In this document: in pieces, positions 7,090 through 14,901 of the stretch
Numbering within the stretch: the stretch's first letter is position 1
Layout of the letters: every line of letters starts with the position of its first letter
Assembly (NCBI GenBank): GCA_020160915.1
Contig: JAIUPK010000006.1
Location: forward strand, 62,001-126,000
Reading direction: 5' to 3'
Source of the DNA: Actinomycetota bacterium
Lineage (GTDB): Bacteria; Actinomycetota; Actinomycetes; Actinomycetales; Microbacteriaceae
DNA: 64,000 bases
Translations under genes and position numbers: made by a program
The notes under the pieces: model-generated
The model's input: the letters and a program-made list of their open reading frames with translations, nothing else
Told to the model about the DNA's origin: nothing
Databases searched by the model: none

Positions 7090-8418
7090 GTGACCGAACG
7101 CACCCTGATCAAGAACCTGCTCGCCGCAACCGACGGACCCGTCTCCGTGTCGGGGTGGGTCGATACGGTGCGCGACCAGAAGAAGGTGCAGTTCGTCGTG
7201 CTCCGCGACGAGTCCGGTGCTGTGCAGTTGGTGAACCCTCGTGCATCCGACGCCGACGGCAACACCGTCGCCGACGAACTCAGTGACACCATCTCGGGTC
7301 TCGCCCAGGGCACCTTCCTCACCGCGACCGGTGAGCTCAAGCACGATGAGCGCGTGAAGCTCGGCGGGGTGGAGATCAAGCTCGAGGCACTCGAGATCGC
7401 CGCCGCAGCCAACCCCGAGACGCCCATCGCCGACGACACCGGCGTCGACAAGCGCATGGACTGGCGCTTCCTCGACCTGCGCCAGCCGAAGAACAACCTG
7501 ATCTTCCGCATCCAGACCACCCTCGAGCACGCCTGGCGCACCTACTGGGTCGAGCACGACTTCATCGAGCTGCACACCCCCAAGCTCATGGCCAGCGCGA
7601 GCGAATCCAAGGCCGAGCTGTTCGAGGTCGAGTACTTCGACACCAAGGCCTACCTGTCGCAGAGCCCGCAGTTCTTCAAGCAGATGGCCCAGCCGGCCGG
7701 CTTCGGCAAGATCTTCGAGGTCGGCCCCGCGTTCCGCGCCGACCCGAGCTTCACGAGCCGCCACGCCACTGAGTTCACCAGCGTCGACAGCGAGATCAGC
7801 TGGATCGACTCGCACGAAGACGTCATGAAGCTCCACGAGGAGCTGCTGGTGGCCGGCTTCGCGGCGGTCAAGGCGAAGCACGGCGACGAGATCGAAGCCC
7901 TGTTCGGGGTCGAGGTGACCGTACCCACGGTGCCGTTCCCGCGCATCCCGCTCGCCGAAGCGAAGCGCATCGTGGCCGAGCGCGGCTACGAGGTGCCCCG
8001 GCACGACGACGACATGGACCCGGAGGGCGAGCGCCAGATCGCCGCCTACGTGAAGGAGACCTTCGGCCACGAGTTCGTGTTCCTCACGGACTACGCCTCC
8101 AGCATCCGGCCGTTCTACCACATGAGGCACGCGGATGACGCGTCGCTGACCAACAGCTACGACCTCATCTTCAACGGAGTCGAGATCTCCACCGGAGCAC
8201 AGCGCGAGCACCGCATCGAGATCCTGGAGGCACAGGCTCGCGACAAGGGGCTCGACCCCGAGGAGCTCGCCTTCTACCTCGACTTCTTCCGCTACGGCGT
8301 TCCCCCGCACGGTGGCTTCGGCATGGGGCTCAGCCGAGTGCTGATGCTCATGCTGCACCTGCCGAACCTGCGCGAGACCACGTATCTGTTCCGTGGACCT
8401 ACCCGCCTGCTGCCGTAG
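7090..8418 (+). CDS. aspS: Aspartate--tRNA ligase, short archaeal-type
   Basis: The enzyme charges tRNA(Asp), and possibly tRNA(Asn), with aspartate. At 442 residues it is the short archaeal/eukaryotic-type AspRS. It has an N-terminal OB fold (residues about 1-105) and a class II core but lacks the large GAD insertion of the roughly 590-residue bacterial enzyme. Motif 2 shows as FRADPSFTSRHATEF and motif 3 as GFGMGLSRVLMLML. The leaderless start is GTG, with TAAACT (7078-7083) 6 nt upstream and overlapping the toxin stop. Whether the enzyme discriminates Asp from Asn tRNA cannot be read from sequence alone. Confidence 0.92.
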   Translation: MTERTLIKNLLAATDGPVSVSGWVDTVRDQKKVQFVVLRDESGAVQLVNPRASDADGNTVADELSDTISGLAQGTFLTATGELKHDERVKLGGVEIKLEALEIAAAANPETPIADDTGVDKRMDWRFLDLRQPKNNLIFRIQTTLEHAWRTYWVEHDFIELHTPKLMASASESKAELFEVEYFDTKAYLSQSPQFFKQMAQPAGFGKIFEVGPAFRADPSFTSRHATEFTSVDSEISWIDSHEDVMKLHEELLVAGFAAVKAKHGDEIEALFGVEVTVPTVPFPRIPLAEAKRIVAERGYEVPRHDDDMDPEGERQIAAYVKETFGHEFVFLTDYASSIRPFYHMRHADDASLTNSYDLIFNGVEISTGAQREHRIEILEAQARDKGLDPEELAFYLDFFRYGVPPHGGFGMGLSRVLMLMLHLPNLRETTYLFRGPTRLLP

Positions 8419-8466
8419 CGCCCTAGGCTGAGCCCCAAGCAACCGCAACTGCGAAAGGGGCCATCC

Positions 8467-8646
8467 ATGGCTGGAAAGTTCGTTATCTCCAAGGACAAGA
8501 AGGGCGAGTTCCGCTTCGTCCTCAAGGCTGGAAATGGGGAGATCATCGCGATGTCCGAGGGGTACGCAAGCAAGTCGGGCGCACAGAATGGAATCGAGTC
8601 GGTTCGCAAGAACGCCCCCGACGCCGCCGTCGTCGACGAGAGCTGA
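8467..8646 (+). CDS. YegP family protein (DUF1508)
   Basis: This is a 59-residue protein consisting of one DUF1508 repeat: KFVISKDKKGEFRFVLKAGN, then the turn GEIIAMSEGY and a helix SKSGAQNGIESVRKNA. E. coli YegP has two tandem copies; actinobacteria often carry a single one. The function is unknown. A good ribosome-binding site (AAAGGGG) lies 7 nt before the ATG. Confidence 0.9.
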   Translation: MAGKFVISKDKKGEFRFVLKAGNGEIIAMSEGYASKSGAQNGIESVRKNAPDAAVVDES

Positions 8647-8688
8647 CCTCACTTCCGGACGTTCATCTGGATGGGGCATGATGTCCCC

Positions 8689-8988
8689 ATGTCCAAGAAG
8701 ATCGATGCAGCACTCAAGGACCTGAAGAAGGCCCTGAACAAGCACGCCGAGGCCGTGGGCGGCCGCACTGTGTCACTGAAGAAATCGCAGCGCGCAAGCG
8801 CTCGGGTGGCCGCAGCTGCGACCGCCTACGCCGAGGCCGTTCACGCGAAGAGCGGTCTGGGCAACCCCTTCGCCGATGTGCTCGAGCCTGGCCTCGAAGC
8901 GACCACCCTCGCCTCGCTCAGCGCCGAGCGCGACAAGCTCGCCAAGAGCCTAACCGGTCCGATCGAGACCCAGAACGCCGCGGGCTAA
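8689..8988 (+). CDS. Conserved small helical protein of unknown function
   Basis: This 99-residue, lysine- and alanine-rich protein is predicted to be almost wholly helical (LKDLKKALNKHAEAV, VAAAATAYAEAV). I do not recognise a family. The ATG at 8689 is supported by CATGAT 6 nt upstream. An upstream in-frame ATG at 8671 would include the -10. The TAA stop interlocks with the stop of the convergent gene at 8985. Confidence 0.65.
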   Translation: MSKKIDAALKDLKKALNKHAEAVGGRTVSLKKSQRASARVAAAATAYAEAVHAKSGLGNPFADVLEPGLEATTLASLSAERDKLAKSLTGPIETQNAAG

Positions 8989-9284
8989 ACCTCGAAGTCC
9001 ACCGTCACGCGCGATGCCGCGTGCGACTTCGGCACGGCGGCCGCCTCGACGTGGGCGGGGTGCACCTGATACTGCTCGAGCGCCTCGACCGAGTCGAAGT
9101 CGCTGACGAGAATCGCGTCGTAGTTGGTCTCCAGGTAGGCGACGTTCGGCCGCACCATGAGGCTCTGCAGGCCGGGAACTACGCCTACCAGCGGCTCCAA
9201 CGCCCCGGCGATCTCCGCGACAGCGGCCGCCTTGGCGGCCGGTTCGGTCGCGCTGAGCTTCCACATCACCACGTGTCGGATCAT
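8985..9284 (-). CDS. Dabb (stress-responsive alpha/beta barrel) domain protein
   Basis: This 99-residue protein has the Dabb ferredoxin-like fold: it starts IRHVVMWKL and ends YQVHPAHVEAAAVPKSHAASRVTVDF, with the HPxHV histidine typical of the family. Such domains dimerise; the function is unassigned. The ATG overlaps the stop of the glutaredoxin gene (ATGA), so the two are co-translated. Confidence 0.87.
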   Translation of the reverse strand: MIRHVVMWKLSATEPAAKAAAVAEIAGALEPLVGVVPGLQSLMVRPNVAYLETNYDAILVSDFDSVEALEQYQVHPAHVEAAAVPKSHAASRVTVDFEV

Positions 9285-9547
9285 TGAATTGCCTCCTCGA
9301 GGGCTCGGGTCAGGCGCGTCGGGTCGACCCGCCAGATGGTGTGCACGCGCCCATTGACCAGCACCACGGGAATCTCGTCCCAGTAGCGCGAGTTGAGCTC
9401 CGGGTCATCGAGGATCGACAGCTCCTCGACGGTGACTGCGGATGCCGCTGCCCCGAGTTGCGCGATGACCTCGGTCACGGCATCCCGCGCCGTATCGCAC
9501 AGGTGACACCCCGGCTTGGACAGCAGGGTGAGGCGTACGTCGGGCAC
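9281..9547 (-). CDS. Glutaredoxin-like protein
   Basis: This 88-residue thioredoxin fold has the active site KPGCHLCD near its N-terminus and the cis-proline segment EIPVVLVNGRV. It probably reduces small disulfides in the cytoplasm. TAGTCT (9554-9559, minus strand) lies 6 nt before the GTG at 9547, so I take that start rather than the ATG two codons upstream, which directly abuts the hexamer. It is divergent from the HAD hydrolase, and the two -10 hexamers overlap by five bases. The order resembles the mycobacterial Rv0508/serB1 neighbourhood. Confidence 0.83.
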   Translation of the reverse strand: MPDVRLTLLSKPGCHLCDTARDAVTEVIAQLGAAASAVTVEELSILDDPELNSRYWDEIPVVLVNGRVHTIWRVDPTRLTRALEEAIQ

Positions 9548-9552
9548 GACCA

Positions 9553-9559
9553 TAGACTA
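9553..9559. promoter_or_regulatory. Overlapping divergent -10 hexamers
   Basis: TAGACT (9553-9558, plus) and TAGTCT (9554-9559, minus) overlap by five bases. They lie 7 nt and 6 nt before the starts of the HAD and glutaredoxin genes. RNA polymerase can use only one direction at a time. Confidence 0.6.
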
Positions 9560-9565
9560 ATCGCG

Positions 9566-10315
9566 ATGTCTGATGCAGCGCGGCGCACCCCGACCCCGGG
9601 GCCCATCGTGGCCTTCTTCGACGTCGACAACACGCTCATGCGTGGCGCGAGCGTCTTCTACGTGGGTCGCGAGGCGTGGCGGCGTCGGCTGATCTCGTTC
9701 CGTGACATCGCCGTGTTCGCCTGGCACCAGTTCCGATTCCTTGCCGTCGGCGAGAACCGGCAGCACCTGGCGCACGCCAAGGAGCGCGCGCTCGGCCTGG
9801 TCGGCGGTCACACCGAAGAGGCCCTCGTCATGCTCGCCAACGACATCTACGAGAAGGACATCCTGCCCAATCTCTGGCCGGAGACTGTCGCGCTCACCCG
9901 CGAGCACCTGGCCCAGGGCCACGAGGTGTGGCTGATCACGGCGACTCCCGAGATCGTCGCTCAGGTGATCGCAGAGCGGCTCGGCCTCACCGGCGCCCTG
10001 GGCACCAAGGTGCAGGCGCTCGAGGGCGTATTCACCGGCGAGCTCGACGGGCCGGTGCTGCACGGCGACGAGAAGGCCACCGTGGCGCGACTGTTTGCCG
10101 ACCAGAAGCGTGCCGATCTGGCTCAGTGCTGGGCGTACTCCGATTCGAGCAACGACATCCCGCTGCTGACGATGGTCGGCAACCGGGTCGTGGTGAACCC
10201 TGACGCGAAGTTGCTCGCCCACGCGAACACTCACGGCTGGCGAGTGCTGCCCCTGAAGCGGTCGAGCATCACGGATGCCCGCAAGCAGGTGAAGCGCGAA
10301 CGCAAGGCGGGTTGA
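9566..10315 (+). CDS. HAD-IB family phosphatase (SerB1-like)
   Basis: This haloacid dehalogenase-type hydrolase of 249 residues has motif I as FFDVDNTLMRG near residue 15, motif II as LITATPE, and motif IV as AYSDSSNDIPLL. The IB family includes phosphoserine phosphatases and lipid phosphatases; the substrate is not certain. It is syntenic with mycobacterial serB1 next to bS22, the BldC-like gene and proC. The start is leaderless (TAGACT, 7 nt). The stop TGA is provided by a partial copy of the dispersed repeat (GGTTGAGTAGC at 10310). Confidence 0.86.
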   Translation: MSDAARRTPTPGPIVAFFDVDNTLMRGASVFYVGREAWRRRLISFRDIAVFAWHQFRFLAVGENRQHLAHAKERALGLVGGHTEEALVMLANDIYEKDILPNLWPETVALTREHLAQGHEVWLITATPEIVAQVIAERLGLTGALGTKVQALEGVFTGELDGPVLHGDEKATVARLFADQKRADLAQCWAYSDSSNDIPLLTMVGNRVVVNPDAKLLAHANTHGWRVLPLKRSSITDARKQVKRERKAG

Positions 10316-10354
10316 GTAGCGGGTTGAGTAGCGACGAAGTCGCGTATCGAAACC
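10310..10354. repeat. Half copy plus full copy of the palindromic repeat
   Basis: An 11-nt half copy (10310-10320) that contains the HAD gene stop is followed by a complete copy at 10322-10354 with a GCGAC / GTCGC stem and loop GAA. Confidence 0.93.
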
Positions 10355-10369
10355 CTGTTAAGGAGGTGA

Positions 10370-10431
10370 GATCTCGATACGCCCTCCGGGCTACTCGATC
10401 AGCGCCCGACCCTTCGGGCTACTCGCTCAGC
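10370..10431. repeat. Diverged copies of the palindromic repeat
   Basis: A TCTCGATAC-GCCC-TCC-GGGC-TACTCGATC copy (10370-10400) and a degenerate CCC-TTC-GGG-CTACTCG half (10407-10431) lie just 3' of the bS22 gene, in inverted orientation to the copy at 10322. Confidence 0.8.
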
Positions 10432-10434
10432 TAG

Positions 10435-10533
10435 CTACTTCTTGTTGCGACGCTGGTGACGCGTCTTACGCAGCAGCTTGCGGTGCTTCTTCTTCGCCAT
10501 GCGCTTGCGACGCTTCTTGATGACTGAACCCAT
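10435..10533 (-). CDS. Small ribosomal subunit protein bS22 (AURKAIP1/COX24-type)
   Basis: This 32-residue, extremely basic protein starts MGSVIKKRRKRM and continues KKKHRKLLRKTRHQRRNKK. It matches the actinobacterial 30S protein bS22 found by structural work in mycobacteria. It is too short for most gene finders. A ribosome-binding site (AAAGG) lies before the ATG, and the leader is about 70-90 nt with a likely -10 TAAGAT (minus strand, near 10604). It sits between BldC and the HAD gene, as in mycobacteria. Confidence 0.93.
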   Translation of the reverse strand: MGSVIKKRRKRMAKKKHRKLLRKTRHQRRNKK

Positions 10534-10628
10534 GAGAACCTTTTCTGTTTCCGAATGGACCGACCCGGTCCGATTCAGAACCGCGGAAAGACATACCCCG
10601 CGATCTTACATCAGTGCGGAGTGAGGCC

Positions 10629-10817
10629 TCAGCCGACGTCGGCGATCGGGGTCTGGATGGCCGCGACGACCGCGGACTCAGGGATGCGGAACGAACGACC
10701 GAATCGCACGGCAGGCAGATCGCCGGAGTGCACGAGACGGTAGACGGTCATGTTCGAGACGCGCATCATCTCCGCCACCTCAGCGACGGTGAGGAATCGA
10801 ACGTCTGACAGTGACAT
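10629..10817 (-). CDS. BldC-like MerR/excisionase-type DNA-binding protein
   Basis: This 62-residue winged-helix protein reads VRFLTVAEVAEMMRVSNMTV, then a wing RFGRSFRIPESAV. This is the BldC family, a developmental regulator in Streptomyces that binds direct repeats cooperatively; the role in non-sporulating relatives is not defined. The ATG at 10817 is chosen by homology of the N-terminus. Upstream in-frame sequence is not protein-like. It lies between bS22 and the ArsR gene on the same strand. Confidence 0.9.
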   Translation of the reverse strand: MSLSDVRFLTVAEVAEMMRVSNMTVYRLVHSGDLPAVRFGRSFRIPESAVVAAIQTPIADVG

Positions 10818-10979
10818 CGGCTGCGGGCTCCCAGGATTGCGCACTCGAGGGAATGTGACTGGAGTGCTAATCGGTAACACTAGGGGCTGATGTGAGTCGG
10901 TGTCCAGCCCCTGAACTGGTCTCAGGTGTGGGCCTTGACGCGCTCGACCACCGAAGTCCACAGGTTCGACCCGCGGTGA

Positions 10980-11459
10980 CTAGGGGCGGTGCGGCCTGCG
11001 GCGGAATGACTTGGGCAGGCGCTTGGTGACCTGCTCCGCGGCATCCTGAATCACGACTCTTGCTTGGTGTGTTCCCTCGGCGACTCGACGACCGATCGTC
11101 TCGCCGACATCGGCGCCCGACCATGCTGCGAACGCGTTGGGGCCACCGTCGGCAGGCTCGAAGGTGTCGTCGAAGTCGGCGCTGAGGTAGGGCTGCAGCC
11201 AGTCCTCGAGCTCTTCCAGGGGCGTCGCCTCGAGGCGGTAGTAGCGATGCTGGCCGTCCTCCCGCACGCTCACGAGGCCGTGGTCGCGTAGCACGCGCAG
11301 GTGCTTCGACACCGTCGGCTGGCTGAGGCCCAGTCGTTCGACGAGGTCACCGACGCTGATCTCCCCCGTCTCGGAGTCGGCAGCGACATAGCGCTCCAGA
11401 AGCACCTGAAGCAGGTCTCGCCTCGTCGGGTCAGCGATCACGTCGAAGATGTCAGCCAT
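10980..11459 (-). CDS. ArsR/SmtB family transcriptional regulator
   Basis: This 159-residue repressor has a winged-helix domain at residues 1-90 (ADPTRRDLLQVLL, LGLSQPTVSKHLRVLRDHGL wing, YYRLEATPL) and a 65-residue extension ending in a basic tail. No cysteine metal-site pair is seen in the recognition helix, so the inducer is unlikely to be a metal bound at that site. The start is leaderless (TAGCCT, 6 nt). It is divergent from ktrB, which it may control. Confidence 0.87.
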   Translation of the reverse strand: MADIFDVIADPTRRDLLQVLLERYVAADSETGEISVGDLVERLGLSQPTVSKHLRVLRDHGLVSVREDGQHRYYRLEATPLEELEDWLQPYLSADFDDTFEPADGGPNAFAAWSGADVGETIGRRVAEGTHQARVVIQDAAEQVTKRLPKSFRRRPHRP

Positions 11460-11503
11460 GACTTCAGGCTACCGGCGCACACATGAGGCGCGATACTGGT
11501 CGG

Positions 11504-12928
11504 GTGAGCATGCGCGCCAGACCCATCTCGCGCAGAACGGTGTTCGGTCGTCTGCAAGACGTGGTGGATGCGTTCGTGGCCTCGAGCCCCGCGCGCTTCG
11601 CCATCGTGATCTTCGCTTCTCTCATCCTCGTCTTCACGGCGCTCTTCTCGCTGCCGATTGCCACGAGCTCGGGTAAGCAGGCGCCGCTGGTTGACGCCCT
11701 CTTCACCGCGGTCTCAGTCATCTGCGTCACCGGCCTGTCCACCGTGGACATGGCAACCTTCTGGTCGCCGTTCGGCCACGTGCTGGTGTTCCTCGGCGTC
11801 GAGATCGGTGGCGTCGGTGTGCTCACGGTCGCCTCGATCCTCGGCCTCGTGATCAGCAGGCGTCTGGGGCTGCGGCAGAAGCTGCTCGCGGCCGGCGACG
11901 CCAACCCGCTGCGCATCCGCAAGGGACCGATCGCGGAGGGTCAGGCGATCCGCCTCGGCGAGACCGGCAACCTGCTGCGCACGGTGGCCATCAGCGCTCT
12001 CGTGATCGAGGCCGGGGTCGCGATCCTGCTCTTCCCCCGCATGCTCATCCAGGGTGTGCCCGTGTGGGATGCCGCGTGGCAGTCCGTCTACATCTCCGCG
12101 ATGGCCTTCACCAACACCGGGTTCCTGCCCACCTCGACCGGCCTGGCACCGTACGCGGGCGACGTCTGGTTCCTCAGCGTCATCATGCTCGGCGTTGTGG
12201 CGGGGGCGATCGGCTTCCCCGTGATCTACGCCCTGTCGCGCAACCTCAGGAATCCGCGGCGCTGGTCGCTGCACGTCAAGCTCACCCTCATCACCTTCGC
12301 CCTGCTGCTCGTGATGGGGGCTCTGGCCTACTTCGTGCTCGAGTTCGACCATGCGTTCCGCGGGCTCGACGGCGGGCAGCGGGTGCTGCAGAGCTTCTTC
12401 CTGTCCTCGATGGCCCGATCCGGCGGATTCTCGACGATCGACATCTCCCAGCTCGACGGCTCGAGTCTTCTCGTCACCGACATGCTCATGTTCATCGGCG
12501 GCGGCTCCGCATCGACTGCGGGCGGCATCAAGGTCACGACTCTCGCGATCCTCTTCCTCGCCGCGTTCGCCGAGGCGCGCGGTCGCGATGACATGGAGGC
12601 GTACGAGCGGCGCATCCCACAGGACGTTCTCCGACTCGGCGTGAGCGTCGTACTGTGGGGCGCGACCACGGTGGCCGTCTCCTGCATCGTGATCATGATG
12701 ATGACGGATGCCGCGCTCGACCACGTGCTCTTCGACGTGATCAGCGCCTTCGCGACCTGCGGCCTGTCCACCGGCTTCACTGCCAACACCACGGATGCCG
12801 CGCAGTACGTACTGGCAGCGACCATGTTCTTCGGCCGCATCGGCACCGTCACGCTGGCGGCGGCGCTCGCCGCAAGCCAGCACCCCAAGCTGTTCAGACA
12901 ACCGGAAGAGAGGCCCATCGTTGGTTGA
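11504..12928 (+). CDS. ktrB: Potassium uptake protein, TrkH/KtrB family
   Basis: This is the membrane pore of a Ktr/Trk potassium channel-like transporter, 474 residues with the four-fold MPM repeat. Selectivity loops include AVSVICVTGLST, AMAFTNTGFLP, SMARSGGFSTIDIS and AFATCGLSTGF, each with the conserved filter glycine. GATACT 6 nt before the GTG at 11504 fixes the start; the ATG two codons later is the alternative. The end overlaps ktrA by 8 nt. Confidence 0.92.
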   Translation: MSMRARPISRRTVFGRLQDVVDAFVASSPARFAIVIFASLILVFTALFSLPIATSSGKQAPLVDALFTAVSVICVTGLSTVDMATFWSPFGHVLVFLGVEIGGVGVLTVASILGLVISRRLGLRQKLLAAGDANPLRIRKGPIAEGQAIRLGETGNLLRTVAISALVIEAGVAILLFPRMLIQGVPVWDAAWQSVYISAMAFTNTGFLPTSTGLAPYAGDVWFLSVIMLGVVAGAIGFPVIYALSRNLRNPRRWSLHVKLTLITFALLLVMGALAYFVLEFDHAFRGLDGGQRVLQSFFLSSMARSGGFSTIDISQLDGSSLLVTDMLMFIGGGSASTAGGIKVTTLAILFLAAFAEARGRDDMEAYERRIPQDVLRLGVSVVLWGATTVAVSCIVIMMMTDAALDHVLFDVISAFATCGLSTGFTANTTDAAQYVLAATMFFGRIGTVTLAAALAASQHPKLFRQPEERPIVG

Positions 12929-13592
12929 GAAGATTGCCCACGACGCCCCCGTGCTCGTGATCGGCCTCGGCCGGTTCGGAGCGGCCACGGCGGGCCAGCT
13001 GCAGCGACTCGATCGGGAGGTGCTCGCGATCGACGAGGATGCCGGCCTTGTGCAGAAGTGGTCGGAGCGAGTCACCCACGCCGTGCAGGCCGACGCCCGC
13101 AGTATCGATGCCCTGCGGCAGATCGGCGCGCAGGACTTCTCGATCGCGGTGGTCGCGGTCGGGTCATCCATCGAATCGAGCGTGCTGATCACGGCCAACC
13201 TGGTCGACCTCAAGATCCCGCAGATCTGGGCGAAGGCGATCAGCAAGTCGCACGGCACGATCCTGACCCGCATCGGCGCCAACCACGTGATCTACCCCGA
13301 GGCCGAGGCGGGCGAACGGGTCGCCCACCTCGTCTCCGGGCGCATGCTGGACTTCATCGAGTTCGATGACGACTTCGCGATCGTCAAGATGTACCCGCCC
13401 AAGCCGATCCGCGGCATCCCGCTGTCACAGTCGTTGGTGCGCAAGAAGTACGGCGTCACAGTCGTCGGGGTGAAGTCGCCGGGGGCCGACTTCACCTACG
13501 CGACGCCGGAGACGATCGTGTCTAATCACGACCTGATCATCGTGAGCGGCAACTCGACCGACATCGAGAAGTTCGCGGCCCTGTCGAGCTGA
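12921..13592 (+). CDS. ktrA: Potassium uptake regulator, TrkA/KtrA family
   Basis: This is the cytoplasmic gating ring subunit of the Ktr system, 223 residues. An RCK_N Rossmann domain (VLVIGLGRFGAATAGQL, acidic DEDAG end of strand 2) binds nucleotide. An RCK_C domain follows from about residue 140. I choose the TTG at 12921: it has a strong ribosome-binding site (GGAAGAGAGG) upstream and the frame upstream of it is the ktrB gene. Confidence 0.9.
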   Translation: MVEKIAHDAPVLVIGLGRFGAATAGQLQRLDREVLAIDEDAGLVQKWSERVTHAVQADARSIDALRQIGAQDFSIAVVAVGSSIESSVLITANLVDLKIPQIWAKAISKSHGTILTRIGANHVIYPEAEAGERVAHLVSGRMLDFIEFDDDFAIVKMYPPKPIRGIPLSQSLVRKKYGVTVVGVKSPGADFTYATPETIVSNHDLIIVSGNSTDIEKFAALSS

Positions 13593-13593
13593 C

Positions 13594-13627
13594 CCGACTC
13601 GACCTGACCCCGGCTAGTTCGAGTCGG
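13594..13627. terminator. Possible bidirectional hairpin between convergent genes
   Basis: CCGACTCGA (13594-13602) pairs perfectly with TCGAGTCGG (13619-13627) across a 16-nt loop that spans the stop of the convergent gene. There is no U-tract, so termination is plausible but unproven. Confidence 0.4.
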
Positions 13628-13958
13628 TGTCGCCGTCGTTCTGACCGGGCTGCACCGGTCCGTGCCCACCGCCGGGGAACGGGGGACGACCGTCGTTGTC
13701 GCCGTCACCCGGGCCGAATCCGGGCCCGACCTGGCTCTGTGTCATGCCCGACGGCAGGTGGCTGCCGACGAGCACTCCGCCACCGAACAGGGCGCCGGCG
13801 ACGACGAACGATCCGACGACGATTCCGGCGATGGCTCCGCCGCCGAGGCCGCGCCGACGGGTGACGGGCGGCTGTGCGGGGTCTGACTGAGCGAGCACGG
13901 GCTCGCTCGGGATGCTGGCAGAAGCGGCGGGTGCCGACTCTTCCTTCTTGGTTGCCAC
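13614..13958 (-). CDS. Single-span membrane protein with glycine/proline/aspartate-rich tail
   Basis: This protein is about 114 residues. It has a polar alanine/proline-rich N-terminus, one glycine-rich transmembrane helix (GGGAIAGIVVGSFVVAGALF), then an extracytoplasmic tail rich in G, P, D and N (PGFGPGDGDNDGRPP). The family is unknown. A GTG at 13958 is taken as start because an AAGGAGTCCTC ribosome-binding site precedes it. A more distal GTG at 14000 is possible. Confidence 0.6.
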   Translation of the reverse strand: MATKKEESAPAASASIPSEPVLAQSDPAQPPVTRRRGLGGGAIAGIVVGSFVVAGALFGGGVLVGSHLPSGMTQSQVGPGFGPGDGDNDGRPPFPGGGHGPVQPGQNDGDTDSN

Positions 13959-14050
13959 GAGGACTCCTTCGCATGTGAGGCGCTTGGACGCGCTGATCAC
14001 ACGGTGCCCGGACTTCCTATGGACCGGCTATGACCGGGCGGTGAATCCGC

Positions 14051-14878
14051 TTACCTGCCCTCGGCCATCTCCTTCGCCCGCGCCAGAGCGGATGCCGTGG
14101 CCCGGTCGAACAAGCCCGTCAGGTCGGCCTTCTCCAGCTCCGCGATCGCGCGCTGGGTCGTGCCGTTCGGGCTCGTCACCTGGCGACGAAGCTCCTCGGG
14201 CTCCTTCCCGGAGGCGACGAGCAGTTCCACCGAGCCGAGGAACGTGCCCGTGACGAGCTCGGCCGCCTGCGCCGGCGTGAAGCCGAGATTCACCGCGGTG
14301 CGGGTGAGCTGCTCGACGAGGTAGAACACATAGGCGGGTCCCGATCCCGAGATCGTGCTGAGGGCGTCGATCTGCGACTCCGGCACCTCGACGACCGTTC
14401 CGACGGTCTCGAAGACAGCGCGGCCGAGGGCGACCTGCTCCGCTGTGGCACGTGAACCGGCGGCGAGCCCCGTCACGCCCTTGCCGATCAGCGACGGGGT
14501 GTTGGGCATGGCGCGCAGAACCGGCTGGCTCACGATCGCCTCCATCGTCGCCGTGGTGACGCCGGCCGCGACGCTGATCACCAGCGCGTCCGGGGCAAGA
14601 TCCTCGGCGAGCGCCGCCAGCGTCTCGGGCACCATCGCGGGCTTCACCCCGATGATGACGACCGAGGCGCCGCGCACCGCGAGGGCGTTGCCGTCGGGCG
14701 CCGTCTCGAGGGCGACGGAATCCACACCCGGGCGCCGCACGAGCGCGGCCTTCGCCTCCGTGCGGTTGGTCACGCGGATATCGCCGTCGACGGTGACCCC
14801 CGGGGCGAGTAGCCCGCCGAGGATCGCCCCGCCCATAGCCCCTGCGCCGATGATCGCTATCGAACCGAGTGTGCTCAT
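14051..14878 (-). CDS. proC: Pyrroline-5-carboxylate reductase
   Basis: This enzyme catalyses the last step of proline synthesis, NAD(P)H-dependent reduction of pyrroline-5-carboxylate. The 275-residue protein has the Rossmann start IAIIGAGAMGGAILGGL and the C-terminal signature region SGSGPAYVFYLVEQLTRTAV. The start is leaderless (TAGGAT, 6 nt). It shares an overlapping -10 with the divergent transporter gene. Nearby bS22 and BldC genes match the mycobacterial Rv0500 locus. Confidence 0.95.
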   Translation of the reverse strand: MSTLGSIAIIGAGAMGGAILGGLLAPGVTVDGDIRVTNRTEAKAALVRRPGVDSVALETAPDGNALAVRGASVVIIGVKPAMVPETLAALAEDLAPDALVISVAAGVTTATMEAIVSQPVLRAMPNTPSLIGKGVTGLAAGSRATAEQVALGRAVFETVGTVVEVPESQIDALSTISGSGPAYVFYLVEQLTRTAVNLGFTPAQAAELVTGTFLGSVELLVASGKEPEELRRQVTSPNGTTQRAIAELEKADLTGLFDRATASALARAKEMAEGR

Positions 14879-14884
14879 GCGTTC

Positions 14885-14894
14885 ATCCTAGGAT
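14885..14894. promoter_or_regulatory. Bidirectional -10 palindrome ATCCTAGGAT
   Basis: This perfect 10-bp palindrome lies in a 23-nt gap. TAGGAT read rightwards is 7 nt from the CDF start; read leftwards it is 6 nt from the proC start. The two hexamers share the central TA. Confidence 0.65.
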
Positions 14895-14901
14895 TGGGCG
14901 C

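Noticed and set aside
6787-8745. Very long open frame on the strand opposite aspS
   Set aside because: It is the codon-bias shadow of aspS in high-GC DNA. It has no family motif, no start signal, and spans several real genes.
10917-10979. Open stretch on the minus strand reading SNLWTSVVERVKAHT before a stop, between BldC and ArsR
   Set aside because: It looks protein-like, but there is no usable start codon and the frame enters the ArsR gene out of phase. Possibly a remnant; not supportable.
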